From Candidatus Desulfosporosinus infrequens (lineage in GTDB: Bacteria; Bacillota; Desulfitobacteriia; Desulfitobacteriales; Desulfitobacteriaceae), in contig OMOF01000434.1 in NCBI GenBank assembly GCA_900290375.1, positions 4,690 through 39,598 on the forward strand: a stretch of 34,909 nucleotides of DNA, in the 5' to 3' direction. The position numbers and the translations under genes are program-made. The notes under the pieces are model-generated. The model searched no databases and was not told the origin of the DNA. It was given only the letters and a program-made list of their open reading frames with translations. Below, in pieces: positions 25,077 through 33,924 of the stretch (positions within the stretch are counted from its first letter, which is position 1; each line of letters starts with the position of its first letter).

Positions 25077-25688
25077 ATGTTTGATCAAACAATAGACCCT
25101 ATCGACTCGTGTGGCTGTGGTGATACTGGATATCTGACCACCCGTACTGTTCCTATTGATTTAGTCCACGGTGTCGGGCGCATAGATAATGTTCCTGTCT
25201 ATCACTGTCGTTCTACGGCCTGCCAGGAATTCACTCTACCCTCAATCGTTGCGCGCCGCCTCGAAGATATTGCTGAAGAGATGGAAAAGGTCCAATCAAC
25301 CGAAGGTGTTTATACTTGGGAATCCCATCCAGAGCAGTCCTTAGACCCACTCCGACGGAAAAATGAACAGACCCATTTACAAGCTTTTACCCTGCAGTTT
25401 GCTAGCCGTGAATATGCAGATGCCCATGTTGTACTGATTGTACCCGGTCTGGCAATCTTTTTTCAGAGTACAATCGATGCCTCAGAGTACTATCTCCTTC
25501 GCTACGAAGCGGAGACCCGTCAAGATGGACTATGGTTTTCCTTTCTAAAATTTTATTATGAAGAACCAGAATTGACCTACGAAGATTTCCTTGAATGGTC
25601 AGAAGACGAGCACCTTAAAGTAATAGGACTCATTGCCTTCGATGAGGTAGAAGATACATTAATTGATGAATTCGGAGACTGGGTGTGA
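25077..25688 (+). CDS. Hypothetical protein with N-terminal Cys cluster (YgiT-like zinc ribbon)
   Basis: 203 aa. The N-terminus has four cysteines as CxC (12, 14) and CxxxxC (44, 49) with the strand pattern DTGYLTTRTV...VPVYHCRSTACQEFTLPSIVARRLEDIAEEME. This resembles YgiT-type zinc fingers and suggests metal or nucleic-acid binding. The remaining two thirds is acidic with no recognised domain and ends DEFGDWV. The ATG at 25077 is chosen because GTGAGGTG lies 6 nt upstream; an earlier in-frame ATG at 25056 lacks one. It stands alone on the plus strand and ends at a bidirectional terminator facing ygiQ. No toxin or antitoxin partner is adjacent. Confidence 0.75.
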   Translation: MFDQTIDPIDSCGCGDTGYLTTRTVPIDLVHGVGRIDNVPVYHCRSTACQEFTLPSIVARRLEDIAEEMEKVQSTEGVYTWESHPEQSLDPLRRKNEQTHLQAFTLQFASREYADAHVVLIVPGLAIFFQSTIDASEYYLLRYEAETRQDGLWFSFLKFYYEEPELTYEDFLEWSEDEHLKVIGLIAFDEVEDTLIDEFGDWV

Positions 25689-25778
25689 GGACAAAGACTT
25701 CAATAATTATCGACATAATTTCTTTAATCACGCCTTAGTCTGACACAAATAGTAAACGGATGCTGAAACTGGACATTG

Positions 25779-25817
25779 GAAAGCGACGTGAATAGTCCAC
25801 CTACTCACGCCGCTTTC
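25779..25817. terminator. Terminator between convergent genes
   Basis: GAAAGCGACGTGA (25779-25791) and TCACGCCGCTTTC (25805-25817) pair over 13 bp with one mismatch. It serves the plus-strand zinc-ribbon-like gene and lies just downstream of the ygiQ stop on the other strand. Confidence 0.7.
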
Positions 25818-25833
25818 TGTTTCTTAGTTCTCT

Positions 25834-28527
25834 CTATTTATCTTTTTTTCCTCCACGATGCTTTCGTTTGCCTTTATGGAGCAAATTATCGGGACCTCTC
25901 CAAAAGCGCGCTTTTTCTTTTTCTTGAATACCCTCGCGCTGTGCCTCTTTGCTCTGGGTACCAGTGTATGCTACTTCTTTGCTCTGGACGCCTTTAGTCG
26001 GTGTCTCTGCGTTTCGTTTATTCTTGTAGCCTTCCGCTCCCAGTTCACCTTTGTAGGGTGCAGTTTCTATGCTTCTTGCATCTTTATAGCCGCTCGCTTT
26101 GCTCGACGTACCTCTATAGGGTGTTGCTTCTACGCTACGTGCATCCTTATAGCGTCCCGCTTTGCCCGGTGCGCCTTTGTAGGAGGGTACTATGCTCCGC
26201 TCAGCTTTGTAGCTTCCCGTTTCGCCCGGCACACCCTTGTAAGTTGCTTTTTCAGCACTACGTGTATCCTTAAAGTGTTCCTCTTTACTTGGAGCACCCT
26301 TGTGCGCCACTTTTTCTACGGTTCGCGCATCTCTGTAGCCACCTGCTTTGCCTGGGGCACCCTTGTAGGGTGCTTTTTCTACACTCCGTGTATCCTTAAA
26401 GCGTACTGATTTGCCTGGCTCGGCTTTGTCTGGTGAGGAATCTTCTCTCCGCGCTCGCTTAAAGCGTGACTCTTTGCCCTGCAAAGCTTTGTTCGGTGCT
26501 TCTAGGCTTCGCACACCTTTATAACGTGGTTCTTTACTCAGAGCGCCTTTAGGTGGTGTTTCTTTACCTTGCGCTCCTTTGCTTGGTGCTGCTTTGCTCC
26601 GTTCATCTTTGTATGGGGCCTCTTTGCCAGCTACAGCTACGCTCTTACTCTTCATGCCTGATCTTCTCACTCGTCCCTTACTCATCTTACTTGGCTTCCC
26701 ATCCTTTTCTAACGGATCTGCTCTTACATATTTTCTGGGTCGAATCAGGCATTTAGGTCCATACCCGATTAGATCCTCACGATGAGCTAAACGTAAGGCC
26801 TCTTCCACTAACCCATGATTTCTAGGACTCCGATACTGAATTAAAGCCCTCTGCATAGCCTTCTCATGCATGCTATGCGGGACATAAACAGGCTCCATGG
26901 TGTGGGGATCTAAACCGGCGTAATACATACAGGTGGAGAGTGTTCCTGGCGTTGGGATAAAATCCTGGACTTGTTCTGGATTGACACCCATGTCTCGAAC
27001 ATATTCAGCCAATTCGACGGCTTCTTTCATGGTACTGCCCGGGTGAGAGGAGATCAAATAGGGAACGAGATATTGTTCTTTCCCTAGTTCTTCATTGGCC
27101 TCACGGAACCGCTGCACAAATTCTTCGTACACCGCTTTCCCAGGTTTGCCCATGCGACGTAGAACTTCCTCACTGACATGTTCTGGAGCCACCTTCAATT
27201 GACCGCTAACATGGTGCTCACAAAGCTCACGTAAAAACCCAGAATTCCGATCCGCTAAGACTACGTCATAACGGATACCAGACCGAACGAACACCTTCTT
27301 TACTTTCGGCAAATTCCGCAATCGACGCAAGATATCCAGGTATTCCTCATGATCAATTTCCAGTTTATCGCACGGCTCAGGGAATAGGCACTGTTTATGT
27401 GAACAAGCACCCCTGTTTAATTGCTCCTTACACGCAGGCCGACGAAAGTTGGCTGTAGGACCCCCTACATCATGAATATATCCTTTAAAGCGATCATTCC
27501 AAGTCATTTGCTCAGCTTCACGAATAATCGATTCGGCACTTCGACTTTGCACAATTCGCCCCTGATGAAACGTTAACGCACAAAAAGAGCAGGCTCCATA
27601 ACATCCTCTGACACTGGTAAGACTAAATTCCACCTCTTCGATAGCCGGAACTCCCCCCTGGCCTTCATAAGACGGATGATACGTCCCCATAAAAGGCAGG
27701 GCATAGATGGCATCCATTTCTGCTTGGGTTAAGGGAAGTGAGGGCTGGTTTTGTAGCACACTTTTGCGCCCATGGGATTGAACCATCGCTTTACCACGAA
27801 AAGGGTCCTGTTGGTTATATTGCACCCAAAAAGCCTCAGCATACTTTTTTTTATCAGAAGTAACATCCTCAAAACTCGGTAGAACTAAAGTATCTTGAGG
27901 CACAACATCCCCGGCCAACGACACCATTGTCCCCCTCACATTCGTTATCTGATCAATCGGTACCCCGTTATTCAGACGTTCGGCGACTTCCACGATCGAC
28001 TTTTCCCCCATCCCAAAGACAAGCAGGTCGGCCTGACTATCGAGCAAGATAGACCTTCGAACGTCATCACTCCAATAGTCATAATGGGCAAAGCGTCTCA
28101 AGGAAGCCTCAATCCCCCCTATAATTACAGGAACACCCGGAAGCGCTTCTCTCACGCGATTTGAATATGCGATGGTTGTACGATCTGGACGAAGCCCTGA
28201 CTTTCCGCCTGGCGAATAGGCGTCCTTATGCCGTTTCTTTTTGGCTGCCGTATAGTGATTCACCATGGAATCGAGATTTCCTCCCGAGATCAGACACGCT
28301 AAGCGGGGTTTCCCCATCGCTCGGAAATCTCGGAGATCTTTCCAATCGGGCTGAGCCAAAATCCCCACCCGGAAATCATGTTTTTCCAAAACACGAGCAA
28401 TGATCGCAACTCCAAAACTGGAATGATCTACATAGGCGTCGCCGGTAATTAGGAGAAAGTCTAGTTCATCCCAGCCACGCGCCTCCATATCTGATCTGTT
28501 CATAGGTAAAAAGTTCCGTATCCGCAT
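25834..28527 (-). CDS. YgiQ-family radical SAM protein with long repetitive basic tail
   Basis: 897 aa from the ATG at 28527, which has AAAGGTGA just upstream (a GTG at 28551 precedes it). The core (about 1-602) is a complete YgiQ/UPF0313 protein: a conserved N-terminal domain (FLPMNRSDMEARGWDELDF), a radical SAM motif RGCYGACSFCALTFHQGR with Cys309, Cys313 and Cys316 binding the 4Fe-4S cluster, a second cysteine-rich stretch CKEQLNRGACSHKQCLFPEPC, and the C-terminal SSHPGSTMKEAVELAEYV and DFIPTPGTLSTCMYYAGLDP segments. The function of YgiQ is not established. The last roughly 290 residues are a lysine/arginine-rich tail made of degenerate 20-21-residue repeats, ending KGKRKHRGGKKDK. The core length is normal, so the tail is an addition. 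Confidence 0.92.
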   Translation of the reverse strand: MRIRNFLPMNRSDMEARGWDELDFLLITGDAYVDHSSFGVAIIARVLEKHDFRVGILAQPDWKDLRDFRAMGKPRLACLISGGNLDSMVNHYTAAKKKRHKDAYSPGGKSGLRPDRTTIAYSNRVREALPGVPVIIGGIEASLRRFAHYDYWSDDVRRSILLDSQADLLVFGMGEKSIVEVAERLNNGVPIDQITNVRGTMVSLAGDVVPQDTLVLPSFEDVTSDKKKYAEAFWVQYNQQDPFRGKAMVQSHGRKSVLQNQPSLPLTQAEMDAIYALPFMGTYHPSYEGQGGVPAIEEVEFSLTSVRGCYGACSFCALTFHQGRIVQSRSAESIIREAEQMTWNDRFKGYIHDVGGPTANFRRPACKEQLNRGACSHKQCLFPEPCDKLEIDHEEYLDILRRLRNLPKVKKVFVRSGIRYDVVLADRNSGFLRELCEHHVSGQLKVAPEHVSEEVLRRMGKPGKAVYEEFVQRFREANEELGKEQYLVPYLISSHPGSTMKEAVELAEYVRDMGVNPEQVQDFIPTPGTLSTCMYYAGLDPHTMEPVYVPHSMHEKAMQRALIQYRSPRNHGLVEEALRLAHREDLIGYGPKCLIRPRKYVRADPLEKDGKPSKMSKGRVRRSGMKSKSVAVAGKEAPYKDERSKAAPSKGAQGKETPPKGALSKEPRYKGVRSLEAPNKALQGKESRFKRARREDSSPDKAEPGKSVRFKDTRSVEKAPYKGAPGKAGGYRDARTVEKVAHKGAPSKEEHFKDTRSAEKATYKGVPGETGSYKAERSIVPSYKGAPGKAGRYKDARSVEATPYRGTSSKASGYKDARSIETAPYKGELGAEGYKNKRNAETPTKGVQSKEVAYTGTQSKEAQREGIQEKEKARFWRGPDNLLHKGKRKHRGGKKDK
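25927..26619 (-). repeat. In-frame degenerate tandem repeats (about 60-63 bp) in the YgiQ tail
   Basis: About nine to ten units of 20-21 codons with the pattern (Y/F)-K-D-x-R-S-x-E-x-x-P-Y-K-G-x-x-G-K plus three variable residues. Best-preserved units cover roughly 26015-26400. The units differ at many positions but keep the frame. This indicates an old, selected or repeatedly expanded array rather than a recent slippage event. Confidence 0.85.
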
Positions 28528-28578
28528 ATTCTCACCTTTCTGTTTAAACACAACAAAATATAATCCTTACAAAAGAGA

Positions 28579-28599
28579 AAAGAGGGGCAACCCCTCTTT
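28579..28599 (-). terminator. Intrinsic terminator of yajQ
   Basis: AAAGAGGGG (28579-28587) and CCCCTCTTT (28591-28599) with a 3-nt loop, followed on the minus strand by TCTCTTTTG. The yajQ TAA stop is partly inside the stem. Confidence 0.8.
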
Positions 28600-29089
28600 A
28601 TCGATAGTTGATAAACTGTAGTTCGATACCGAAATCTTCCTTCCTTAGTAAGGTAATGACCGCTTGAAGATCATCTTTGTTCTTACCGGTCACCCGAATC
28701 TCATCGCCCTGTATGGCACTCGCTACTTTTATTTTATTGTCTTTAAGAACCTTGTTAATGAGCTTTGACTTTTCTTGGGCAATCCCCTGGACCAGTTTAA
28801 CTTCCTGCTTAACGGTATCCCCTGCAGCCTTTTGAGACTTCCCATACTCCAAGGCTCTCAAGGAAACCCCTCGCTTCACGAGTTTACTTTCCAGAATGTC
28901 GACAACATTGGTCAATTTGAAGTCGTCATCGGAGATCAAAACGATCTTATCTGTCTCAAGCTTTATTGAAGACTTGCTGTTCTTAAAATCGAACCGATTC
29001 GCGAGTTCTTTTTGAGCCTGCAGAACGGCATTCTCGACCTCCGGCATATCCACCTTGGAAACAATATCAAACGAACAATCTTTCGCCAA
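28598..29089 (-). CDS. yajQ: YajQ family cyclic-di-GMP/nucleotide-binding protein
   Basis: 163 aa, the usual family length when started at the TTG at 29089, which has AAAGGAG 10 nt upstream and gives the standard opening (M)AKDCSFDIVSKVD. A longer frame from 29116 runs through the ribosome binding site and is rejected. It has two ferredoxin-like halves with the conserved NRFDFK and IKVASAIQGDEIRVTGKNKDDLQ. Members bind nucleic acid or nucleotides, including c-di-GMP in some proteobacteria. It follows the rodZ-like gene on the same strand, with repeat family A unit 3 between. Confidence 0.93.
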   Translation of the reverse strand: MAKDCSFDIVSKVDMPEVENAVLQAQKELANRFDFKNSKSSIKLETDKIVLISDDDFKLTNVVDILESKLVKRGVSLRALEYGKSQKAAGDTVKQEVKLVQGIAQEKSKLINKVLKDNKIKVASAIQGDEIRVTGKNKDDLQAVITLLRKEDFGIELQFINYR

Positions 29090-29130
29090 AATTAAAACGC
29101 TCCTTTCAACCAACAAATAATTAAGGAATA

Positions 29131-29179
29131 TGACACAAAATAGACTGGCAGACTGACTGGTTATTTTCTTGAATGTGCC
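29131..29179. repeat. Dispersed repeat, family A copy 3 (single arm)
   Basis: A solitary 49-bp unit. Read on the minus strand it matches the left arm of copy 1 (6365-6413) at 46 of 49 positions. Its outer edge supplies part of the TAG stop of the rodZ-like gene (29179-29181). No inverted partner is nearby. Confidence 0.85.
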
Positions 29180-29937
29180 TAAAGTGATTTTAGAGTATCC
29201 GTCGTTAAAATAACATTATGAACAACCTGCCCTGATTTCCCCAAACTCGGCAACGTTTTACCGTTTAACGTGACCGTGAGACCTCCTGCATTGCCCAATG
29301 TGAGTAATTCAATTTTACTGGTCCCTTTGACCTCTTTGTTAGTGCCAGCGGTAAACGTGCCCTGAAACGGAGACTGCCCGTCAACACTAACCTCAATCCA
29401 ACAGGGTTGAATGAAAACCAACTGTGCGGTTAAGCCGTCCTGTGTAGCGGCTGCAACATTTTCCGAATTAGGGACCACCTGGGGACTCGGCACCTGCTTA
29501 ACCGCCTCTGTTATGGGCGCGCTTGGCAAGGCTGGTGGAGAGTACGGAGAACTCGCGATTTTTTTGCCCGGCTGGTACAAACTGGCAATTGTAATAACCA
29601 ACACTACGACTAAGATGGCCATACTCCCCAGAATCACTGGCCTAACCCCTAAAGAACGGACTTTTACTAACCTTGGCGGTGATTCGAGAACGGGTTTATC
29701 CTCTGGAAAGATAGAACTGTTGTAGAGTCCCATGATCTCCTCTGGGTTTAAACCCAGTTGTTTGGCGTAAGTTCGCAAATACCCCTTAATGTACGTTGTT
29801 CCAGGGAGTATCCCATACTCCTCTTCCTCAAGAGCCTGAATATAACGCACACGAATTTTCGTTGTTTCCTCAGTCTCCATGTAACTCCATTCTTTTTTTT
29901 CCCGAGCGGCCCGGAGCACTTGCCCTTCTCCTGCCAT
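29179..29937 (-). CDS. rodZ: RodZ-like protein (helix-turn-helix, one membrane helix, DUF4115)
   Basis: 252 aa. N-terminal Xre-type HTH (about 5-70, LRAAREKKEWSYMETEETTKI, PGTTYIKGYLRTYAKQLGL), one membrane helix (about 100-120), a proline-rich linker (about 130-155), and a C-terminal extracytoplasmic DUF4115 beta domain (about 165-250). RodZ links MreB filaments to the cell-wall elongation machinery; the Bacillus homologue YmfM is next to pgsA. ATG with AAGGAGG upstream. It is 68 bases downstream of mnmH on the same strand. Confidence 0.9.
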   Translation of the reverse strand: MAGEGQVLRAAREKKEWSYMETEETTKIRVRYIQALEEEEYGILPGTTYIKGYLRTYAKQLGLNPEEIMGLYNSSIFPEDKPVLESPPRLVKVRSLGVRPVILGSMAILVVVLVITIASLYQPGKKIASSPYSPPALPSAPITEAVKQVPSPQVVPNSENVAAATQDGLTAQLVFIQPCWIEVSVDGQSPFQGTFTAGTNKEVKGTSKIELLTLGNAGGLTVTLNGKTLPSLGKSGQVVHNVILTTDTLKSL

Positions 29938-30005
29938 CGATAAAACCTCCTTGTTTTCATTAACTCCAATCTAGTGCCGCAAAATTCAAAGTGATACACT
30001 ATTCA

Positions 30006-31076
30006 CTAAACGAAACACATTTTCTTCGTTATGACACCGGGTTCAGCCATCTTTTCGTCAAGATAACCTTCCAATTCCCTCAATGCTTTTGCAGGCTTTT
30101 CATAGTTCAAATAAAACGCATAATCCGAGCTCGGTCCATTCGGATAGGCGTAAAGTTTATCATAGTACTCAACGAGTAGTCGCTCTGTAAACACTTCCAG
30201 ACAGCCTCCATCCAACAAGGCTTTCAGTTCTTGAACTTTGACATGACCCAAAGTTTTAATCAGTCTCTCCAGCGCTGTTCCGATTTCCTGAAGCGCATTA
30301 GGTACGGATGTATACTCTTTTAACAAACGTTGAACTCTGTTTTCCAAGGAGTCATAATGGAGGATCTGAATTCCCTCTTGCATGGCTGTATAGAAATTGG
30401 TCGACAAGGTTACCCTTCCAATTCGTTTACTCTCACATTCCACAATAATATACGACCATTTGCTTAACGCTACAAGTTCCTCAAACAATAATCCTTCGAA
30501 TTTTTTTTGAGACGGCGGACTCCCGAGACCTACGGCACCAAAGACTGACCCTCTATTATTGGCGAGTTGCTCAAGGTCAATCGCAGGATAGCCGTCAGCT
30601 CGTAACTTTTTCAGTAGTTCAGTTTTTCCGACCCCTGTATTTCCTCGCAAAACTACAACCTGAAAGGGAAGTTTTGTTTCACAATAATCTACGACTTGAC
30701 TGCGATATGCTTTATACCCACCTTGTAAACGGTAAACAGGAATGCCCATTAAATCTACAACCGTTGCCAGAGACTTACTCCGCATACCACCTCTCCAACA
30801 AAAAAGAACCAGCGGACCGTTTTTCGAAAGTTCCTCGACCTTTTTGACTATGTCAGGCAGTTTCGGGCTAACTATACGCAAACCCAGTTCACGAGCTAAA
30901 CTCGGTGAAGTCTGAGTGTAAGTGGTGCCAACCTTAACACGTTCTTCGTTACTAAACAGAGGGATATTTACAGATCCTGGGATCGTTGCTTCGTCAAATT
31001 CCCCCTCAGAGCGTACATCAACAAGGATCGGATGATCTAGGGTTTTGAGTTCTTCTATGGATATCTCCGTAATCAT
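30006..31076 (-). CDS. mnmH: tRNA 2-selenouridine synthase MnmH (SelU)
   Basis: 356 aa. The N-terminal rhodanese domain has the active-site Cys93 in LFCWRGGMRS. A P-loop follows, GNTGVGKT (145-152), with a helical C-terminus. It replaces sulfur by selenium at wobble 2-thiouridine in certain tRNAs via an S-geranyl intermediate, using selenophosphate. No selD is seen here, so the selenium donor must come from elsewhere in the genome. ATG with GGAAGGA upstream. Confidence 0.95.
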   Translation of the reverse strand: MITEISIEELKTLDHPILVDVRSEGEFDEATIPGSVNIPLFSNEERVKVGTTYTQTSPSLARELGLRIVSPKLPDIVKKVEELSKNGPLVLFCWRGGMRSKSLATVVDLMGIPVYRLQGGYKAYRSQVVDYCETKLPFQVVVLRGNTGVGKTELLKKLRADGYPAIDLEQLANNRGSVFGAVGLGSPPSQKKFEGLLFEELVALSKWSYIIVECESKRIGRVTLSTNFYTAMQEGIQILHYDSLENRVQRLLKEYTSVPNALQEIGTALERLIKTLGHVKVQELKALLDGGCLEVFTERLLVEYYDKLYAYPNGPSSDYAFYLNYEKPAKALRELEGYLDEKMAEPGVITKKMCFV

Positions 31077-31144
31077 GCTTAATTCCTTCCAACTCGGTTC
31101 TATTCTATATACCTTATCATAAATCCTGCGAAAGGATAAAGCAA

Positions 31145-33517
31145 CTAGTGCGCAATTTCATCGTCACTCTGACCATATTTTAGTTCCAACTGTCCCCTAG
31201 TCATTAGGACCTCGCGAGGCTTGGACCCTTCGTACCCTCCTACAACTCCTTTTTCCTCGAGAAAATCCATCAAGCGGGCAGCTCTGGTATACCCAATCCG
31301 CAGGCGACGTTGTAAAAGAGAAACAGAAGCCGATCCGCTTTCTATGAAAAGCTTGGCAGCCTCATAAAAATGTTCATCTTCTATCTCTTCTTTTTTCAGG
31401 GGGACGATATCTAAATTCGGAATTTCTTGGTACTCAGGCTTCGCCTGATTTTGTAGGAAATTCACAACATTTTCTACTTCTTTATCCCCTAAATAACAGC
31501 CCTGTACCCGCATCGGTTTACTAGCACCCATGGGATAATAAAGCATATCTCCACGACCTAAAAGTTTCTCTGCCCCATTCATATCCAGAATAGTCCTCGA
31601 ATCCGTTTGAGATGAAACCGCAAAGGCAATTCTGGAAGGAATGTTCGCTTTAATTAAACCTGTAATCACATCCACTGATGGGCGTTGAGTTGCAACAATC
31701 AAGTGAATTCCGGCAGCACGGGCCATTTGGGCCAAGCGACAAATTGCGTCCTCAACCTCACCTGGTGCAACCATCATCAAATCGGCCAACTCATCAATGA
31801 TCACCACGACATATGGTAAGGGAGGATGCTCACCATTTTTTTCCTGAGTGCGCAGAAAATTATAACGGACGATGTCTCTAACCCCCGCTCCTGCAAACAG
31901 TTCGTAACGAGTCTCCATTTCTGTCACAATCCATTGTAACGCGCCAGCCGCTTTCCTAGGGTCCGTCACCACAGGTGCAATCAGATGTGGAATTCCGTTA
32001 TAGTTAGCCAATTCTACCATTTTAGGGTCAACCAACAAAAACTTCACTTCATCTGGGCGAGCTTTAAACAGTATGCTGTGAATCAAGGTGTTAATACAGA
32101 CAGACTTCCCAGAACCCGTGGCCCCCGCTATCAAGAGATGGGGCATTTTTGTTAAATCTGCGATCACCGGAGTCCCCGTAATATCTTTACCCAAACACAG
32201 TGCTAACTTACTAGAAACTCCTTGAAATTCTGCAGTTTCTAAAACTTCCCGAAAATTAACCATGGCGACTTCCTTATTCGGCACCTCGATACCCACTACA
32301 GATTTTCCCGGAATAGGTGCCTCAATACGTACGGATGCGGACGCCAAACTTAAGGCGATATCATCTGCCAAATTTGTTATTTTACTTACTTTTACGCCCG
32401 GAGCAGGTTGTGCCTCGTAACGTGTAATAGCAGGTCCTTGAGTAACCTGGGTCACTTTTATCTTTACCCCGAAGCATGCCAATGTTTCTTCCAGAATTTT
32501 TACATTATCTGCTAAATCTTTATTGAGTCTAGGGTTTTTCATTTTAAAGGATTTGTTTAACAACGTGACTTGAGGAAGTTGATAATTTCCATCTTCACGA
32601 GTCTGACGTGAAATCGGTGTACTCGTCACTTTTCCAGGGGATATCGTATTTTCCTGCGCGGCAACGGACATCTTTTCAAACTCTAACTGTCCTTTGGGTA
32701 AATGTTCAATAACATCAGGTTTAATAGGCAGTTCGTTTTGATCTTCTAAAGTTTTTATAACCAGTGGTCGTTCTACTACATCAGGGTCAAGAACTAGCTC
32801 AATTCCTTTAAAAGGAGTACCTTTTTTCTTAGACATATTAACATCTGCTTTAAAATCCGCTTTAGATGCTAATCCCTTGTCACGGGGTTTCTCGTCTTCG
32901 GAATTCTTTAGAACATCAATAAAATTGTTCATTTGGTGTTTCAGCCATTGTCCTGATTCTTTCCCAGCTTGACTAACTTCTTGTAACCCCTGAATTAACG
33001 AACGATTTATGATCAAGAGCGCCCCTATAAGAGAACTCATGATTAAGACGACGTAACTTCCAGAAATACCAATCGTTGTCTTTAAGAGTGTTGCAATCAC
33101 TGCACCAATTAGCCCACCTCCATGACCAAGCTGTCCTTCATTAAGTATGTCGGCTCTAGAAAAAGCCTCGATGCCTGGTAATTGAAAGTGGAGTATCCCG
33201 AGCAAAACAAGCCAGAGAAGGATTACCCCCACAGCCCTTGATCCTAGACGGGGCGTTTGCTTTCCCATATAAACAAGACCCCATGCGCCCACCATGAGGG
33301 GTAAACAGACCCGCCCCTCACCTGCTAGTACTGTTAGAAGGTGTTTTATTTGTCCGCCAACCACTCCACTCCTATCTGAGTAAAGCGCTACAATCCCTAA
33401 ACAAGCCATTCCAACCACGAAAACTCCGATGACTTCATTTCGTATTGTCTCTCTTAATCTGCTTACTTTTATGCTCGCCTTTGTATTTATCTTGCGGCGC
33501 TTTTTTGTCTTCGCCAC
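31145..33517 (-). CDS. DNA translocase SpoIIIE/FtsK
   Basis: 790 aa. Four to five N-terminal membrane segments (about 28-170), a variable linker (about 180-320), alpha and beta motor domains with Walker A GATGSGKS (about 464-471) and Walker B VVVIIDELADLMM, and a C-terminal gamma winged helix (about 720-780, SVSLLQRRLRIGYTRAARLMD) that reads polarity sequences. It pumps chromosomal DNA through the division or sporulation septum. The start is GTG 33517, 8 nt after GGAGG; an upstream ATG at 33616 lacks one. spoIIIE or ftsK (sftA-like) cannot be separated by sequence alone, but the tepA neighbourhood matches Bacillus spoIIIE. Confidence 0.95.
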   Translation of the reverse strand: MAKTKKRRKINTKASIKVSRLRETIRNEVIGVFVVGMACLGIVALYSDRSGVVGGQIKHLLTVLAGEGRVCLPLMVGAWGLVYMGKQTPRLGSRAVGVILLWLVLLGILHFQLPGIEAFSRADILNEGQLGHGGGLIGAVIATLLKTTIGISGSYVVLIMSSLIGALLIINRSLIQGLQEVSQAGKESGQWLKHQMNNFIDVLKNSEDEKPRDKGLASKADFKADVNMSKKKGTPFKGIELVLDPDVVERPLVIKTLEDQNELPIKPDVIEHLPKGQLEFEKMSVAAQENTISPGKVTSTPISRQTREDGNYQLPQVTLLNKSFKMKNPRLNKDLADNVKILEETLACFGVKIKVTQVTQGPAITRYEAQPAPGVKVSKITNLADDIALSLASASVRIEAPIPGKSVVGIEVPNKEVAMVNFREVLETAEFQGVSSKLALCLGKDITGTPVIADLTKMPHLLIAGATGSGKSVCINTLIHSILFKARPDEVKFLLVDPKMVELANYNGIPHLIAPVVTDPRKAAGALQWIVTEMETRYELFAGAGVRDIVRYNFLRTQEKNGEHPPLPYVVVIIDELADLMMVAPGEVEDAICRLAQMARAAGIHLIVATQRPSVDVITGLIKANIPSRIAFAVSSQTDSRTILDMNGAEKLLGRGDMLYYPMGASKPMRVQGCYLGDKEVENVVNFLQNQAKPEYQEIPNLDIVPLKKEEIEDEHFYEAAKLFIESGSASVSLLQRRLRIGYTRAARLMDFLEEKGVVGGYEGSKPREVLMTRGQLELKYGQSDDEIAH

Positions 33518-33656
33518 AGAGCAATCCTCCAAACTATAATTTAATGAACTACTACTTGATATATAAATTCCACAGGAGAAAGCGTTTTCCCTTCCGTAGG
33601 CAAACAAATACGTCAAAAAACTAAAAAAGCTGCTTTCGCCGCTGCCAAGAGTAGGA

Positions 33657-33743
33657 TTATTTCTTACCTATTTGAGAAATTAGGTTCATTACTTTGAATG
33701 TTTTCTTAACTCCCCCTATGGGGTCGATTATATCTATATCGCC
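33657..33743 (-). pseudogene. Relict of a second tepA 3' end
   Basis: The minus-strand frame reads GDIDIIDPIGGVKKTFKVMN then LISQIGKK and stop. It aligns with the TepA C-terminus (GLIQAVGGVKEAFKELNSLISQKE), sharing GGVK, F-K, N and LISQ. DNA similarity is also visible around TGAGAAAT. Upstream the frame is broken by TGA and TAA codons. Part of the 407-bp tepA-spoIIIE gap; a 17-codon ORF (33840-33787) and a 14-codon ORF occur there but neither is convincing. Confidence 0.5.
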
Positions 33744-33845
33744 TTGTCATAGTGCTACCCCTTAAAACGTTGAGCCTCGCTTCCTGTTATCCGATAATTT
33801 CTGGTTCTTCTAAAATGATCTGCCGGGCAATCCAGTCCATAAAAA

Positions 33846-33876
33846 AAATTCCCTCAACATTACTATTCGAGGGAAT
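33846..33876 (-). terminator. Intrinsic terminator of tepA
   Basis: AATTCCCTC (33846-33854) and GAGGGAATT (33868-33876), loop of 13, then a long T-tract on the minus strand. It lies 49 bases after the tepA stop. Confidence 0.88.
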
Positions 33877-33924
33877 TAAAACACAATGTTTGTGATATAG
33901 GCGAGATCATGTAGGACATATTTT

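Noticed and set aside
25077..25688. YgiT-type antitoxin of a toxin-antitoxin pair
   Set aside because: Only the Cys pattern is similar. There is no C-terminal helix-turn-helix and no adjacent small toxin gene.
25858..26409. 183-codon plus-strand frame opposite the YgiQ tail
   Set aside because: It mirrors the repeat codons of the tail on the other strand, is Cys/Phe-rich and has no ribosome binding site. It is a shadow of the repeats.
25927..26619. CRISPR-like spaced repeats
   Set aside because: The period is about 60-63 bases, but units are degenerate and in frame within a protein, with no constant repeat and unique spacers. No cas genes are present.
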